Assembly (NCBI RefSeq): GCF_040807025.1
Contig: NC_090942.1
Span: 199,324,247-199,388,246 of the forward strand
Source: Struthio camelus
Taxonomy: Eukaryota > Chordata > Aves > Struthioniformes > Struthionidae
DNA: 64,000 nucleotides
Direction of reading: 5' to 3'
Numbering within the stretch: position 1 is the stretch's first letter; each line of letters starts with the position of its first letter. Of the stretch, positions 50,901 to 61,018 are shown piece by piece. Both the position numbers and the translations under genes were made by a program. The notes below the pieces were generated by a model. It saw only the letters and a program-made list of their open reading frames with translations, made no database searches and was not told where the DNA came from.

Positions 50901-53900
50901 ATGTGAACCCCTAAAGTGAGGGCAATACCTGGGAGGAGATCACCTCTGATTACACTTCTGGAGAGCCCAGCGTCCCGCTCTCTTTAGGGGGAATGGAACC
51001 TCCCACTTTGAGTGAGCTTTTTCCCTTTGAAGTGGCACTCAGTTTGTGCTGCTCCTTGACTCTGTCCACCTCGCACTCTCTGCAGGATCCCAAAGTCTCC
51101 CCAGAAGGCACACTGGAGGTAGAGCCTAGCTGCCTGGTGCTCACTCAGGCTGAAACTCTGCAGAGGACTGGATCAGAGCTGGTGGCTAACATCCAGTGGT
51201 GGGCCAGGTCACAGCTTTGCTCTCAGAGTGCAGAGGCCTTGGGGTCCTGTTAGATCAACATGGCTAGGGAAGGCAGAAGACTCTACGGAGCGAGGCCTTT
51301 TGCAACACCACAGTTATATTTCCTGCTCTTTTTTCTGAACCCCTAGGCCAGACAGTGGTTTCACAACATGGTGAACATGAGATGAGTGAGCAGAGCAGAG
51401 AGGTGCGAATGAGAGACAGGAGCAGGGCTGGGGGCGGGGGACGCATCTCCTGTCTGGGGTACTTAATTCAGCTCAGCTGCAGCAGGCACCGATGCCTTGA
51501 GGTTCCAGGTCTACCTCACTGGTCTGAGCCTGAGCCGCTGCAGTCCTATCATCTCCTCCAGCCCAGCGCGCTCCCGTTGCCTCCCTGACACCAGCATGCA
51601 GGTGCATGCAGCGGGTGGGCTGGGGAGATGGTTCAGCTGAAAATAAAACACTTTTGTTGTTAGATATATTTTCAGTGGGATCATTCCCGTGAACCGTCTC
51701 ATGGCCTGGCAATCTGAAGGAGAGGGAGGAACACATCTCTGGGATCAAGGAGGGGAGACAAGACCACAGCTGCTTGGTCTGTGGTCAAGTTAATGTACAA
51801 GAAAGCTAAATCCAAGTTTGCTTTTTTCACAAGTCCACGCGAGCAGAAGCAATGTGCTGATGCTTAACCCCCAGAGTGCTGGCAAACATGCAAATTGCCC
51901 CTTCCTTCCACTGACTCGCTTTGCTTTCTCCTTCCTGGTCTGCCCCCAACTTGCTTGGCAAAGCTTTTTAATTACAACATCTCACTGACGCAAGAACAAA
52001 ACTTAGAGCGACATGTGTGGCTAAGCGACATCTGACAGCTCGCCATGTTCTGCAGAATATTCAGATTCCCAGCAGTAACAAGGCACCAGAAAACGGATGT
52101 TGGACTGGGGCAGAACCGCAGCCCGCCTCCACCCTCAGGCCAACAGTATACATCAGAAGAATTTTATAACCCCGCACCAGATGCAGAAAAGCATTCAAGC
52201 CTGAATTTACATTGCACTGGCTTCATGTACTTAAAGATAGTTAAGCAGATGCCTAAGTGCTTTGCTGAACCAAAGCCATAGCAAGAGTTTTGTATACCTG
52301 ATATCCCCCGAAAATCAGCTCTGCTGCCATAATTACTGCACGCCTTGCAGGACTAGCAGTCGGGTCCTTTTAGATAAAAAACTTGGGAGGAGGAAATCAA
52401 ATGATGCAAGCTCAGGAATCATAATTTAGGGCTGATTGGCACCCAGAGCCCTCTGCCAAGCGCAGCTCTGCCGGCTCACAGCAGCTGGGTCGTACTCTCA
52501 CAGACAGATTTCCATGAAATGAAAGCGAGACTCAGGCTGCAATGTGAATGCTCAAGTTTCCGAGTGAGAGGACAAATCTGTATACAAAGTCAGACATCTG
52601 GTTAAATAACAAGAAAGGGAAATTCGACACTTTTTATTTTAATTGCAGCATGTGCTCTGATCACAGCGAGCCTTATTCCAGCACTGGTGATGTCCCATGC
52701 TGTGCGTTTACCACAAAAAGGGACTGGGTCGAACGACACTGCTTTTAGTGCCTACGTCAAAACTACTCCAGTCCTCACCTCTTTTTTCACTCTGTGGCAG
52801 CTATGCCTATGCTGTGGCCCCTGACACCACCCCTCTGCGACAGCCCAAGAGCAACCTATTTCTAAGAACCGAGGTGTGTTTTTTTGTGGTTTCCAGTTTG
52901 GTTTGCACTCAGTGGGAATCTTTGCATTTGCTTCCCGAAGCCGTTACTGAACATTTTGAGCATTTGTGCCAGATCCGCATCACACAATTCTCCTTGAGCT
53001 CTGGGCAATCTCAGTGCAGCTGTGGGAAAACTCACTCACTTGTCTGTATTCTGGGCAGAATTTTCTGCTCAAGTATTAAGTATTAATACTGATCCGATTA
53101 AGTAGTTGTAAGAGACAAGGATCAAGTTAAAAACAGGTTTTCAGAAGAGAACTTTAGGGGAAGTAGTTTCCCCGAAAAAAAAAAAAAGACCCTAAAGCAT
53201 AATACTGAGCTATAGAGGTCTGATTAAGATAAAGGACAAAAAAAGGAAACACCTTTGTTGCAGGAAACGCACAGCAGTCAAGCTGCAGGACTAGGCGATG
53301 CAGAAAAGTAGGATAACTGGATACCAGCAGCTAATCAGACTTCTCAGGGGGAGTCAGTGCAGTTTCAGCGGCCTCACCCAACTCTGTGCAATCTCACCTG
53401 GCAAACACCTGATCTGGCCCCGCAGCAGTCGCTCAGCTCCCCCAGCCCCTGCCCTCGCAGCGCAGCTGTCCCTGGAGAGTAGCCCTGGCTGCCCACATCA
53501 GGGATTTCGGACAGCAGAAGACCTCCCAGTTACCGAATCTCAATACACACCCTCACAGGCAACCACAACATATTATCCCTTTCCTTAGCTGGTGTATATA
53601 TAACAAGCTCACTCTAGGATATCACAGAATAGGATCGTGTGACTGCTAAGATACTGAAAGCAGTGTCATGCAAAATGATATGCTTAGAAGAATAATTCCT
53701 AAAGCCAAAGTCATGCCTAAACACACACACACATACAACAAGAGATTACATGTCCAAAGATCAGATCAGCACACATCATACTCCATTTTTCTTCATTCCC
53801 TTTTAGCCCTTAAATAAATACTTATTTTTGGCTTACCGTTTTGGACAACACTTATCAAGGTGACTATGGCAAGCAGGACAATACTTCCTAGTATTTCATG

Positions 53901-53906
53901 GTCCAT
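44802..53906 (-). CDS. ALOX5AP: ALOX5AP, 5-lipoxygenase-activating protein (FLAP), complete 5-exon CDS
   Basis: The CDS is the join of 53906-53837, 48028-47929, 46679-46609, 45517-45436 and 44964-44802, read on the minus strand. Exon lengths are 70, 100, 71, 82 and 163 nt, giving 161 codons plus TAA, the same length as human FLAP. Every intron is GT-AG and the frame is kept across phases 1, 2, 1, 2. The protein starts MDHEILGSIVLLAIVTLISV and ends in SPLLLIP. It contains family landmarks such as KVEHES, YPTFLAVLW, VRQKYFVGYLGERTQ, FGKRI and FFFGSDFE. FLAP is a MAPEG-family trimer of the nuclear envelope with four membrane helices (here about residues 9-29, 53-77, 81-101 and 113-140). It presents arachidonate to 5-lipoxygenase for leukotriene synthesis and has no known catalytic activity of its own. 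No frameshift or premature stop is present, so it should be functional. The start ATG has a strong context (A at -3, G at +4). Confidence 0.98.
44965..45435 (-). other. ALOX5AP: ALOX5AP intron 4
   Basis: This is a 471-nt GT-AG intron, phase 2. Nothing else was recognised in it. Confidence 0.9.
45436..45517 (-). CDS. ALOX5AP: ALOX5AP coding exon 4 (residues 81-107 plus 2 nt)
   Basis: The acceptor is GCTCAG before 45517 and the donor is AG|GTGAG after 45436. The exon encodes APAAFAGLMYLFVRQKYFVG and then YLGERTQ, that is helix 3 and the second cytosolic loop. It is nearly identical to mammalian FLAP. The split codon 108 is completed to Ser by exon 5. Confidence 0.97.
45518..46608 (-). other. 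ALOX5AP: ALOX5AP intron 3 with internal CpG-rich block
   Basis: This is a 1,091-nt GT-AG intron, phase 1. The half next to exon 3 (about 46130-46590) is strikingly GC- and CpG-rich, while the rest is ordinary. Open frames of up to 176 codons on the plus strand and 169 on the minus strand across this block are what high GC alone produces. Confidence 0.85.
46350..46600. promoter_or_regulatory. Intragenic CpG-island-like block in ALOX5AP intron 3
   Basis: CpG dinucleotides are dense, with many CCGG, GCGC and CGCC words. The block directly abuts the donor of exon 3. It could be an alternative promoter, an enhancer or a recombination-driven GC-rich patch. No TATA box or start codon context points to a specific transcript. 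Confidence 0.45.
46609..46679 (-). CDS. ALOX5AP: ALOX5AP coding exon 3 (residues 57-80)
   Basis: The acceptor is TTTCTAG before 46679 and the donor is CAAG|GTAAC after 46609. The exon completes Asn57 and encodes QNCGHTYPTFLAVLW and on to LLCSQ, which is helix 2. Residues 61-63 read G-H-T, where human FLAP has V-D-A. Thr66 and the YPTF turn are conserved. The exon abuts a very CpG-rich intron 3. Confidence 0.97.
46680..47928 (-). other. ALOX5AP: ALOX5AP intron 2
   Basis: This is a 1,249-nt GT-AG intron, phase 2. It carries a short (TTTTG)-type simple repeat at 46785-46813, about 105-135 nt before the exon 3 acceptor, which is A-rich on the gene strand. It is otherwise moderately GC-rich with no recognised gene. 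Confidence 0.85.
46785..46813. repeat. T-rich (TTTTG)n simple repeat
   Basis: Runs of 4-7 T are separated by single G. The tract lies in ALOX5AP intron 2. Confidence 0.8.
47929..48028 (-). CDS. ALOX5AP: ALOX5AP coding exon 2 (residues 24-56 plus 2 nt)
   Basis: The acceptor is CAAACAG before 48028 and the donor is AA|GTGAGT after 47929. The exon encodes AFFASKVEHESK followed by the first cytosolic loop and RVYTA, the start of helix 2. Codon 24 is split over intron 1 and reads GCT (Ala), where human FLAP has Gly. Residue 28 is Ser, where human has His. The exon is GC-richer than the surrounding intron. Confidence 0.97.
48029..53836 (-). other. ALOX5AP: ALOX5AP intron 1
   Basis: This is a 5.8-kb GT-AG intron, phase 1, and the longest of the gene. 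It contains a short (CA)n tract at 53720-53733 and an A13 run near 53177. No nested gene or clear mobile element was recognised. The piece at 53622-53645 weakly resembles an antisense CR1 tail. Confidence 0.85.
53720..53733. repeat. (CA)n dinucleotide microsatellite
   Basis: A short AC repeat with an imperfect extension (ACATACA), in ALOX5AP intron 1. Confidence 0.75.
53837..53906 (-). CDS. ALOX5AP: ALOX5AP coding exon 1 (residues 1-23 plus 1 nt)
   Basis: This exon encodes the lumenal N-terminus and the start of membrane helix 1, residues 1-23 ending in VVQN. It finishes with one base of codon 24 and is followed by a good donor (G|GTAAGC on the minus strand). The ATG at 53906-53904 lies in an AAAATGG context. 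An in-frame CATG three codons on does not offer a competing start. Confidence 0.97.
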
Positions 53907-53985
53907 TTTGTCAGCAGGCTTGTCTGTGCACTCAGCAGCAGCTCAGCCCTGCAAAGCACAGAAGGAGGAAGTAAGGGGCTTTCTT
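53907..53985 (-). promoter_or_regulatory. ALOX5AP: ALOX5AP 5' flank with PU.1/ETS-like motif
   Basis: The plus strand carries AGGAGGAAGTAAGG, with GAGGAAGT at 53965-53972, about 60 bp upstream of the ATG. GAGGAAGT is the core of the myeloid factor PU.1 (SPI1) site, and PU.1 sites lie close to the start of many TATA-less myeloid promoters. No TATA box was seen in the next 60 bp upstream, and an AAGATAAGA GATA-like word lies at about 53983-53991. Alternatively, the same segment read on the minus strand (pyrimidine tract then TTTGCAG, ending at 53950) could be a splice acceptor for a non-coding first exon further upstream. Confidence 0.4.
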
Positions 53986-56513
53986 ATCTTGAATCATGAA
54001 ACACTTCCTATGGCTTCACAGCTAGCATAGGCAGTATGTCTTTCTTAGATATCTATCAGTGTGACACAACTGCAGTCCATAAACTCACTGCCTCATCATG
54101 TACTGTTATTTACAGATGGAGCCAAGAGAAACAAGAGATACTATGTCCGTGAGCCAAGAGGATAAGTGATGTAGAAAGATATCCGTTCCCCTTCCTGCTC
54201 GGGAGCAAAACGGCAGCATCCATATCTAAAGTGTATCTGAGCATTTGGTTAGCTGTGTTGAACAGTAGAAAGGCTGGAAAAGACCAGGCGAGCTGTCATG
54301 TCATGGCCTGCAAGAGTCCAACCCCTGCACAGATAGATGGTAGGAGGAATGAACGGCTGGGCAGTCGAAGTAGCAGCACAGCTCTCAGACGTGCACCTTC
54401 CCTGGTCACAGCTCTGTCAGTCTCACCGGTGATGAGACCCCACAGCTCTGGGTCATAAGCAAAAGCTCCTCACCCCTATAGCATGTTTGAATAGGCAGGT
54501 TAAACAAAGAGAACGGAAATGCTGTGAAGATCATAGGTAGGTGCAGAAATATATCTTTCATTACCAGGGGTGGATCCTGCAACTCCTACCCCTGAGAATA
54601 TTTCCCTGGAAGACAGTGACAGCTGTCAGCATTCAGCATTTTACAGGCTTGGACTTCCCAATTGTACCCCAGTTTTGTTAGTCCAGATGCAGTACAGCTG
54701 AACATAAGTGTTGCAGCATGTTTATTGCCTTGGCGTCATCATCGTTGCAATATTATGCTGTCGACTCTATTAAAGAAATGGCAGAAAAACACAGCTTAGA
54801 GTGTGGCAAGGCTGCAGAAAGCTTCTTACAGGTTGCCAGATTGCTGGAAAGAGTCCTCATCTAAAGTGCACCTCACGTGCTCACCATAACCCCTCTGCTC
54901 TCTTTTGCCTGTATTCTGATGGGAAAAGACTTCCTAAAAATGCTTACCTTCGCAGGGATTTAACACTAATAAAATTAATAATTTCACTGGAATGAGCCCC
55001 GGACAACGTTTGCTACATCTCCACACTCCACGACACGCTACCTAAGAGATCCGAACAGTGTCCAATGTCCAAGCCACATAACCAAACACATCTTTCTGAA
55101 TGTGACTCAGCTAGATACTAATTCCCAGCAGACGCAAAACTGTAAAATTCATGTTGTGCAATGGGGATAGATTTATCTACAACTCTATTTTTATCCAGGC
55201 TGTATATCATGCAAAAACACCTGAATTATTTGATATGGAAAACTATCTTTGTGTGCAGGCAAATATACAGATACACACTGACTGGGAGGTGTATGATTAA
55301 CTTAGTCTATGAGTTATGACCTACTATTAACCTACTGCCAGAAGGCTGTACTTCTGGGAGACTAAACTGCAATCTTAGAGCCACAGAGATGCACCTGTGT
55401 GAGCGGCAAGGCCGTAAATAGTATTGGTTTTAGACTTAGCCTGTGATATGCTTTCCAGATTTTTAACTCTTGGTGAATTTGCTTTAAAATAAATCAAGAA
55501 CAACAACAAGAAAAAAGCACAACAGCCCTTTGAGAATGCTTTTATTCACATTGAAGTTCTTATTTTCCTCATAAAATAGTCTTCTTACTTGAGCATCAAG
55601 GTTTTGTGGTCTATCGAGTGCAGCATCATAGTTGGTATTTAAGGACGGTGTTTAAGGTTAAGCTTCCACTAGTCTTCTGAAGAGGAAGACCCATCACCTA
55701 AAAGCGCTACGAAATTAAATCAGAAGAGGGACGTTGGCCCAGCAGAAGGCAGGGCAGTGGATGTGAAGGAGAGAGCCGTGTGGTGGCCCCCTCGGCAGCT
55801 GCTGACGGCAGAAAGCGCAGGGGGCCGCGCAGGTCCACCAGGCAGCCGTGGCCGGACGTCTTCCAGCCTTTCCCACAGCAGGGGCTGATTCTTCCCTATT
55901 TTACACTGGTGTAAACCTGCCAGGCAGCTTGCAATTCACTTTAGATTTGCTTATAAAAGCCGATGAGACCGCTCTAAGACGATAAGCCTCAAACGCGCTG
56001 TGCAAATGCAAGCTCCTCTCTGCTTTCAAAGGCTTCCCAAAAGTGGCTTCAGTTTGGCCAGAGTCTCATATTCGAGGTGGTAGCAATCAGGCTCCTAAGG
56101 CTAACATCAGGCTCTGATGTTACTGTAAGGTAAAAAAATAAATAGCTGGAGGGTACGGCGGCCGATTTACAAGCTGGCCCACCCAAAAGCCGCGCCAGCC
56201 CCACGTGCACCGGTCGGGCCGGACTGCTGGCTGCACGTCTCCTCTTCCCGCTCCCTGGCAGCTCATTTCCCACTTCTTTTATTTAATTGCGCTGTCGGGG
56301 GGCCCCTGTGGCCAGGACACAGCCTCTCTCCCTGCTCCCACGGCCCTGCAAACCCAGCTCATTACTGCCTCTTACTGGGGTTCGTGCTGACATCCCCAGG
56401 CACCGCGCGGAGCTTTCTAAACCGCCGCTCATCCGGGTGGGAGCCTTGCTCCCTGCCGTCCGCATCGGGCCTAAGACTGCATGAAAAGGGATGCCCCGCA
56501 GGCTGGGGGCGCA

Positions 56514-56594
56514 CCCCCCCCCCCCAGCAAAAACCAATATTGCACCGATTCTGGTGTTTCTTGAGCTGATTTATGCATGTGCAGGGGGGGGGGG
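56514..56594. repeat. C12 and G11 tracts 58 bp apart
   Basis: C12 at 56514-56525 and G11 at 56584-56594 are complementary on the same strand and could pair as a hairpin with a 58-nt loop. G11 is followed by A6 and C4. Confidence 0.85.
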
Positions 56595-59382
56595 AAAAAA
56601 CCCCAAACTTTGCCAGTGAGCCTCTCTGTGGTATGACTGAACCAAAATAAATGCTCTGGGTTTTTTTTTAAGTGTAACATTAAACTGAATATTTCCAAGA
56701 AATTTTACAGAAAAGCAGAAAAAATTAGGAGCGTGTGAGACCCATTACTACAGCAGAGCAACCGTGTCGTAAACATACTTGAAGAGCAGAAAAGCAGCCG
56801 GAGGGGTATGATCTTTTCACACCCGCTGGCACTGGAATGGCTGCGGGGTGGAAGGAAGCTCTGGCAATTTTTTTGCAGTTTGGGGAATGGCAAGGAAGGG
56901 CTAAGATGGAGCCAAAACGTCTCTGCAGACTGCTTCTGTCACACCTACACAACAAACTGTTTCCTCTCCTTCAGCCCTAAGCGTGTGCACCAAGCAGCAT
57001 CTCCCGCCTGCCCTTCTTTTGGAGGATAACGCGCAGGATCACCAGCTAGGTAAAGGAGAAGTTGCCATCCCAGGAAAAGCTGTTTGACTGAAAAAAACAT
57101 TGGTGCAAAGCACCCCCATCCTATTGCACCCGGCCATTTGAAATAAGGGATTTGCTCAAGTAGACACTTGAGCAAAAAAAGGTGGACGTGAGGGAGAGGT
57201 GTCTGCATCCACGGTAACCACCAATCCCTGTTTGTGCTCCTCAAGCACAGGTTAGTCTGCATTTCATCAGCTGCTGTTTGATCCCAGCCCTTCCGGTTAC
57301 TTTATTGTTATTTGAAATCCACATCTTCCTGTTTGAGGAAGATAAACTTGACAGAGTGAGCTACGAAGGCCCTGAAAATGTACAAAGCTGGCAAGCTTTT
57401 GCAGTCGTGCCGTGATGCTTCCAGCACATTAATCTCCTTCTGGAAATCTTTAACAGTCATTCAGAATAATTCGTTTGTAGAAATACTTTGCTACTGAATA
57501 GGAGGAGACCGTGGATGCAGATCTAAAAATATCTTTTCAAATATTCATCTTTTCTCTCCTCGTATACACTGTTGCAGCTCTTCAGCTGTCAGCTGCAAAG
57601 GCTCAAATGTAAGTGTGTGTCCTAATAAAACCTGCCCCCGTGAAGCTCCTATATATAAATTTCAGATGACATGCAGCCATCATGCGTTATCAGAAATGCA
57701 GTGCAACACAAGCCCCCAGGACTGACCGCTTAGCGTTAGCACAGCGCTTTGCAGACTTAAAGCACCACACAACCACCAAGTATACAGTGCATATACACAT
57801 GCGCGTGTGACATCGTTTTGCTTCATCATCGCATCCTTTCCAAAATCTGACAAAAACCTGAAAGGAAATATGAACAGAGCAGGAAACACAAAGTGCGGGG
57901 GAAGCAAAAAGCAGTGCTGCAATTGTTTAAATGCTCCCTTCATTTCCCACCACCTCTGGACTGGGGAGTTGTGCTGTGGGTAGGTGGCGGTGGTGAAAAG
58001 CAGCCCTCAGGAGCTCTGCGGTGGGTCTGAAATGAACGGTACCAATCCCTCCATGGCAGGCGGACCCGGGAGCTGCAGCTAAATCCCAGCGCAGCCAAGC
58101 AAATGAAACCGTGGGAGCAGTCGGAGCGCCGCCTTGAGAAACCCTCCGTCTCCTTGAGGAGGCAGGAGGCCGCTCTTTGGGCATCTCCACATCTCCAGGT
58201 GGAGACCTGCCAAAGTCCCTTCCAGCGGGGACCACCCCGTGGCCGAGTGCCCCCGTGGTCACCGAGCGGGAAGAGGCCTCAGGAGGTCCGCAGTCTGCCT
58301 GTTACATTTCAGCAGGTTGAGTTTCAAGCATTTCTGTGACCCAGTGAGAGCGTTTCTATTTGAATCTCCTCCGCTAGGATGTCGGAAACCCCCCTCCCAA
58401 CCTGGTCACATTGGCAGGTTTCATATTTTCCCTGTCATCACTGAGACTTGGAAAACTGAACCGAGTTCAGCACAGCCCTTTCGGAGGCCTTTTTGGAGAA
58501 GTCCTTGTGGTTTGTCAGGAAACTATTGATTATGGCTCTTGGAGAGCTGCTTTGCAATGAGTGGTAGAGCCACCTTGTGGGGATTTCATCCTCGTCATCC
58601 TTCCCTCCCTCGCCTCCGAGAAGCCGCTTGTCACAAGCCTTGCCAAAACGGAGCTGCATCGTTGCAATGGCTCCTCGCAGCCCAGCGCCCCAGTCATCTC
58701 CTCAAAGATGGCAATTAGATTACTTTGACGTGATTTGGTTTTGACAGCCTGTGTCGGCTGTCCGTATCACCTTATTATCTTTTACACGGCTGCAGATTGA
58801 TTGTTTCGTAATTTATTTTATAATTTTTTTTAGAACTGAAGCCGCGTTTGCCTGGGCGAGAACTCCCTGGGTCTTCCCATCCGTTCCCCTTTAAGATGTT
58901 TTTGTTTGCCCTGACTCATTTTTAGGGGCTGTATCCACTTTCCTTTAATTTTTGCAAATAATGATTAAAGCACCAGACGTTGCTTCAGGCATCTTTAAAT
59001 ATGGTGGGATGAATTTTGACTTCTGTTCCCTAAGTCTCTGGTCACAATCAGTTCTTATTTATTAAAATTGTAGGAAAGAAAAGACATGGAATACTTTGGT
59101 CATTGGTTAAATAATAGGCGTAGGATAATTTTTATCTTCCTCTTGCTTTTACTGTATTCACATAGAACTTTCCCGTGCTGGCTTTTTTGTTTCTGAAGGA
59201 AGCGTTCAGGTTTCCACCTCCAGTTGTCCTGCCAATAGATACATTTTCTTCTGTTTGTCTACTCTTTCTCTGTTCCTTGATCCTACACAAAAAGCCACAG
59301 AAACAACAGAAAAGAATGAGAACGTTTATTTTTTTTTTTAATCTGAAGAATATGCAATGTCCAAACGTGGCATCTTGAGATC

Positions 59383-59399
59383 AAAAAAAAAAAAAAAAA
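59383..59399. repeat. A17 homopolymer
   Basis: A poly(A) run preceded by unique sequence and a T11 run at 59329-59339. No target-site duplication or retrocopy was recognised beside it. Confidence 0.85.
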
Positions 59400-60628
59400 C
59401 AGAACAAAACAAGAAAGCACCTGTAGGAGAAGAAGCAGAAATACAAAGCTGAACTCTTCCAGGGCCCTGAGCGACGGAGAGGCGTTTCACGGCTTTGGTG
59501 ACAATCGGGACCGCTGTGCCGCCAGGAGCCGCCGGCGCTGGGCGAAGGGGGCCGCGGCGGAGCAGCGCGCTCGAGCGCGATCTCTTCCCTCGGCGGCTTT
59601 TCCCAGCGGGTTTCGCATGAAGCCCTGTTTGTAATTTAAAGCAGCTGCAAAACAGTACGTCCAGGGAGCAGTGCTGGCGCCGCCAGAAGCACTTTCTGCC
59701 TGAATAACCTGGCTCTTGGCTGTGGCTGAGGTACCCCGTTAGCAGGTGAAAACCTAGAATTGCTGTAACTAAAGAGAAACGAAGAAAAGCAGTGCCGAGG
59801 GCGGCTCATGGTGCTCGGCGGATGCCCTGCTTCTCTCTGCGCGGCCCCCACGTGTCGCTTCGTGCCCCGGCGCAGCGCTACGGACATCGACTTTTTACAG
59901 TTTCAGAGTGCGAGTGATATCTCCGCGGGGCAGCGCTCACAGCCTGAGAGAAAAAAATATTTTTTAAACTTAAGCCAAACGTGGTTTTACAGCCAGCACT
60001 GTTGGTGGAAAGGCTCACAGCAACCGCGTCCAGCGGCGTGATTTAGACGAACTCGATTGCAAGTTGGTTGTATTCCTTCCTGCTAGCAGCACTTTTGTCC
60101 TGCAGCGCTTCTCCAGCCTTTATAGCAGAGGGCAGGCGCCCTGGCCCGACTGACCAGCGTGTACAGCTGTCGGCGGAATAAGAGGGGAAAAGGCGTCCAA
60201 CTCGCTGCAGAGAGGGCACTGTTTAATCTAAATTCAATCTTTTATACGTAATCAATACCAGATCCCAGATCTCCCAGTCACTCTAAAGGGCAAATGGTGC
60301 CATTGTGAGGAAATGACACTTCCATTTATTCTGGATGCAGTTTCTTACTGCCGCGTTCAGCATCCTTGCAACGAACGTCTAGGCGCATGCCACTTCTCTC
60401 TGTTTCTCTTCCTTCCGCATTTTCTTTCCCCTGTCTTCACTCTCTGCCTGAGCCTTTTTAGTTCCTCTTTCTATTTTTTCTTCCGTGTGAAGATGGGTGT
60501 TATGGTGCTGACCGGGGCGCTCAGGGGCTTCCTCCTCTTCTCCCTTTTTTCGGGAACATCCGCGGGGCCGCGGCGGAGGGCGCCCGCCGCAGCCATCAGG
60601 GTGCCGCGGGGCCGCTCGCCCCCAGCGA

Positions 60629-60634
60629 GTCTCT

Positions 60635-60685
<51 letters not shown>

Positions 60686-60702
60686 GAGCCCACCCAGGGA
60701 CG
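60629..60702 (+). tRNA. tRNA-Asn (anticodon GTT)
   Basis: This is a 74-nt intronless tRNA gene. The acceptor stem pairs GTCTCTG (60629-60635) with CAGGGAC (60695-60701), including one G-T wobble, and the discriminator base is G. The anticodon stem TTCGG/CCGAA encloses loop CTGTTAA (60661-60667), so the anticodon is GTT. The T arm is GGTGG-TTCGAGC-CCACC and supplies the B box; the TGGCGCAATCGG-type D arm supplies the A box. The sequence looks identical to the common vertebrate tRNA-Asn. It decodes AAC and AAT. CCA is not encoded, as expected. Confidence 0.98.
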
Positions 60703-60714
60703 AGCGGAGGACGC

Positions 60715-60718
60715 TTTT
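60715..60718 (+). terminator. Pol III terminator of tRNA-Asn
   Basis: TTTT lies 13 nt after the tRNA 3' end. A stronger T7 run follows at 60730-60736 as a back-up. Confidence 0.8.
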
Positions 60719-60937
60719 GGTCCGCCGCCTTTTTTTCGTCCCTCCTTTGGGAAATCGAGTGAGAGCAGGTTCCTTCTCGCCGGGCCGGTGAGCCGACCCG
60801 AACTGCCCTTTATGTCGGGGGCAGCCGCCTCCGCCCCGCTCTGCCGTCCCGGCCGCTCCTTGCAGCGGCCCCTCCGTCCCCCCGCTCATCGAGGGCGAGG
60901 GCCAAGGGCCGCTCCAGGAGCAAGACTTCCAGCGGGA

Positions 60938-61010
60938 GTTTCCGTAGTGTAGTGGTTATCACGTTCGCCTAACACGCGAAAGGTCCCCGGTTCGAAACCG
61001 GGCGGAAACA
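60938..61010 (+). tRNA. tRNA-Val (anticodon AAC)
   Basis: This is a 73-nt intronless tRNA gene. The acceptor stem pairs GTTTCCG (60938-60944) with CGGAAAC (61003-61009), and the discriminator base is A. The anticodon stem TTCGC/GCGAA encloses loop CTAACAC (60969-60975), so the anticodon is AAC (inosine-modified in the cell). The T arm is CCCGG-TTCGAAA-CCGGG (B box), and the D arm GTGTAGTGGTTATCAC carries the A box. It matches the common vertebrate tRNA-Val. It is on the same strand as, and 235 nt downstream of, tRNA-Asn; each has its own internal promoter and terminator. Confidence 0.98.
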
Positions 61011-61014
61011 CCAG

Positions 61015-61018
61015 TTTT
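61015..61018 (+). terminator. Pol III terminator of tRNA-Val
   Basis: TTTT begins 5 nt after the tRNA 3' end. Further T-rich sequence follows to 61031. Confidence 0.85.

Larger units (their letters stand above)
53986..59459. other. Upstream flank of ALOX5AP, no gene recognised
   Basis: Contains homopolymer tracts C12 (56514-56525), G11 (56584-56594), T11 (59329-59339) and A17 (59383-59399), and an AT-rich, possibly regulatory stretch at 58700-59110. No exon was recognised. Confidence 0.6.
59460..60937. promoter_or_regulatory. CpG-rich block enclosing the tRNA genes
   Basis: CpG-dense patches lie at about 59510-59610, 59795-59935 and 60510-60935, separated by ordinary sequence. tRNA genes of vertebrates commonly sit in open CpG-rich chromatin. 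The patch at 59510-59610 is about 1 kb from the tRNAs and could belong to another promoter. No coding exon was recognised here. Confidence 0.5.

Noticed and set aside
53622-53645. CR1-like tail (ATCACAGAATAGGATCGTGT) in ALOX5AP intron 1
   Set aside because: The match is too short and imperfect to separate from chance.
59329-59400. T11 and A17 runs as the tail of a processed retrocopy
   Set aside because: No coding remnant or flanking duplication was recognised beside them.
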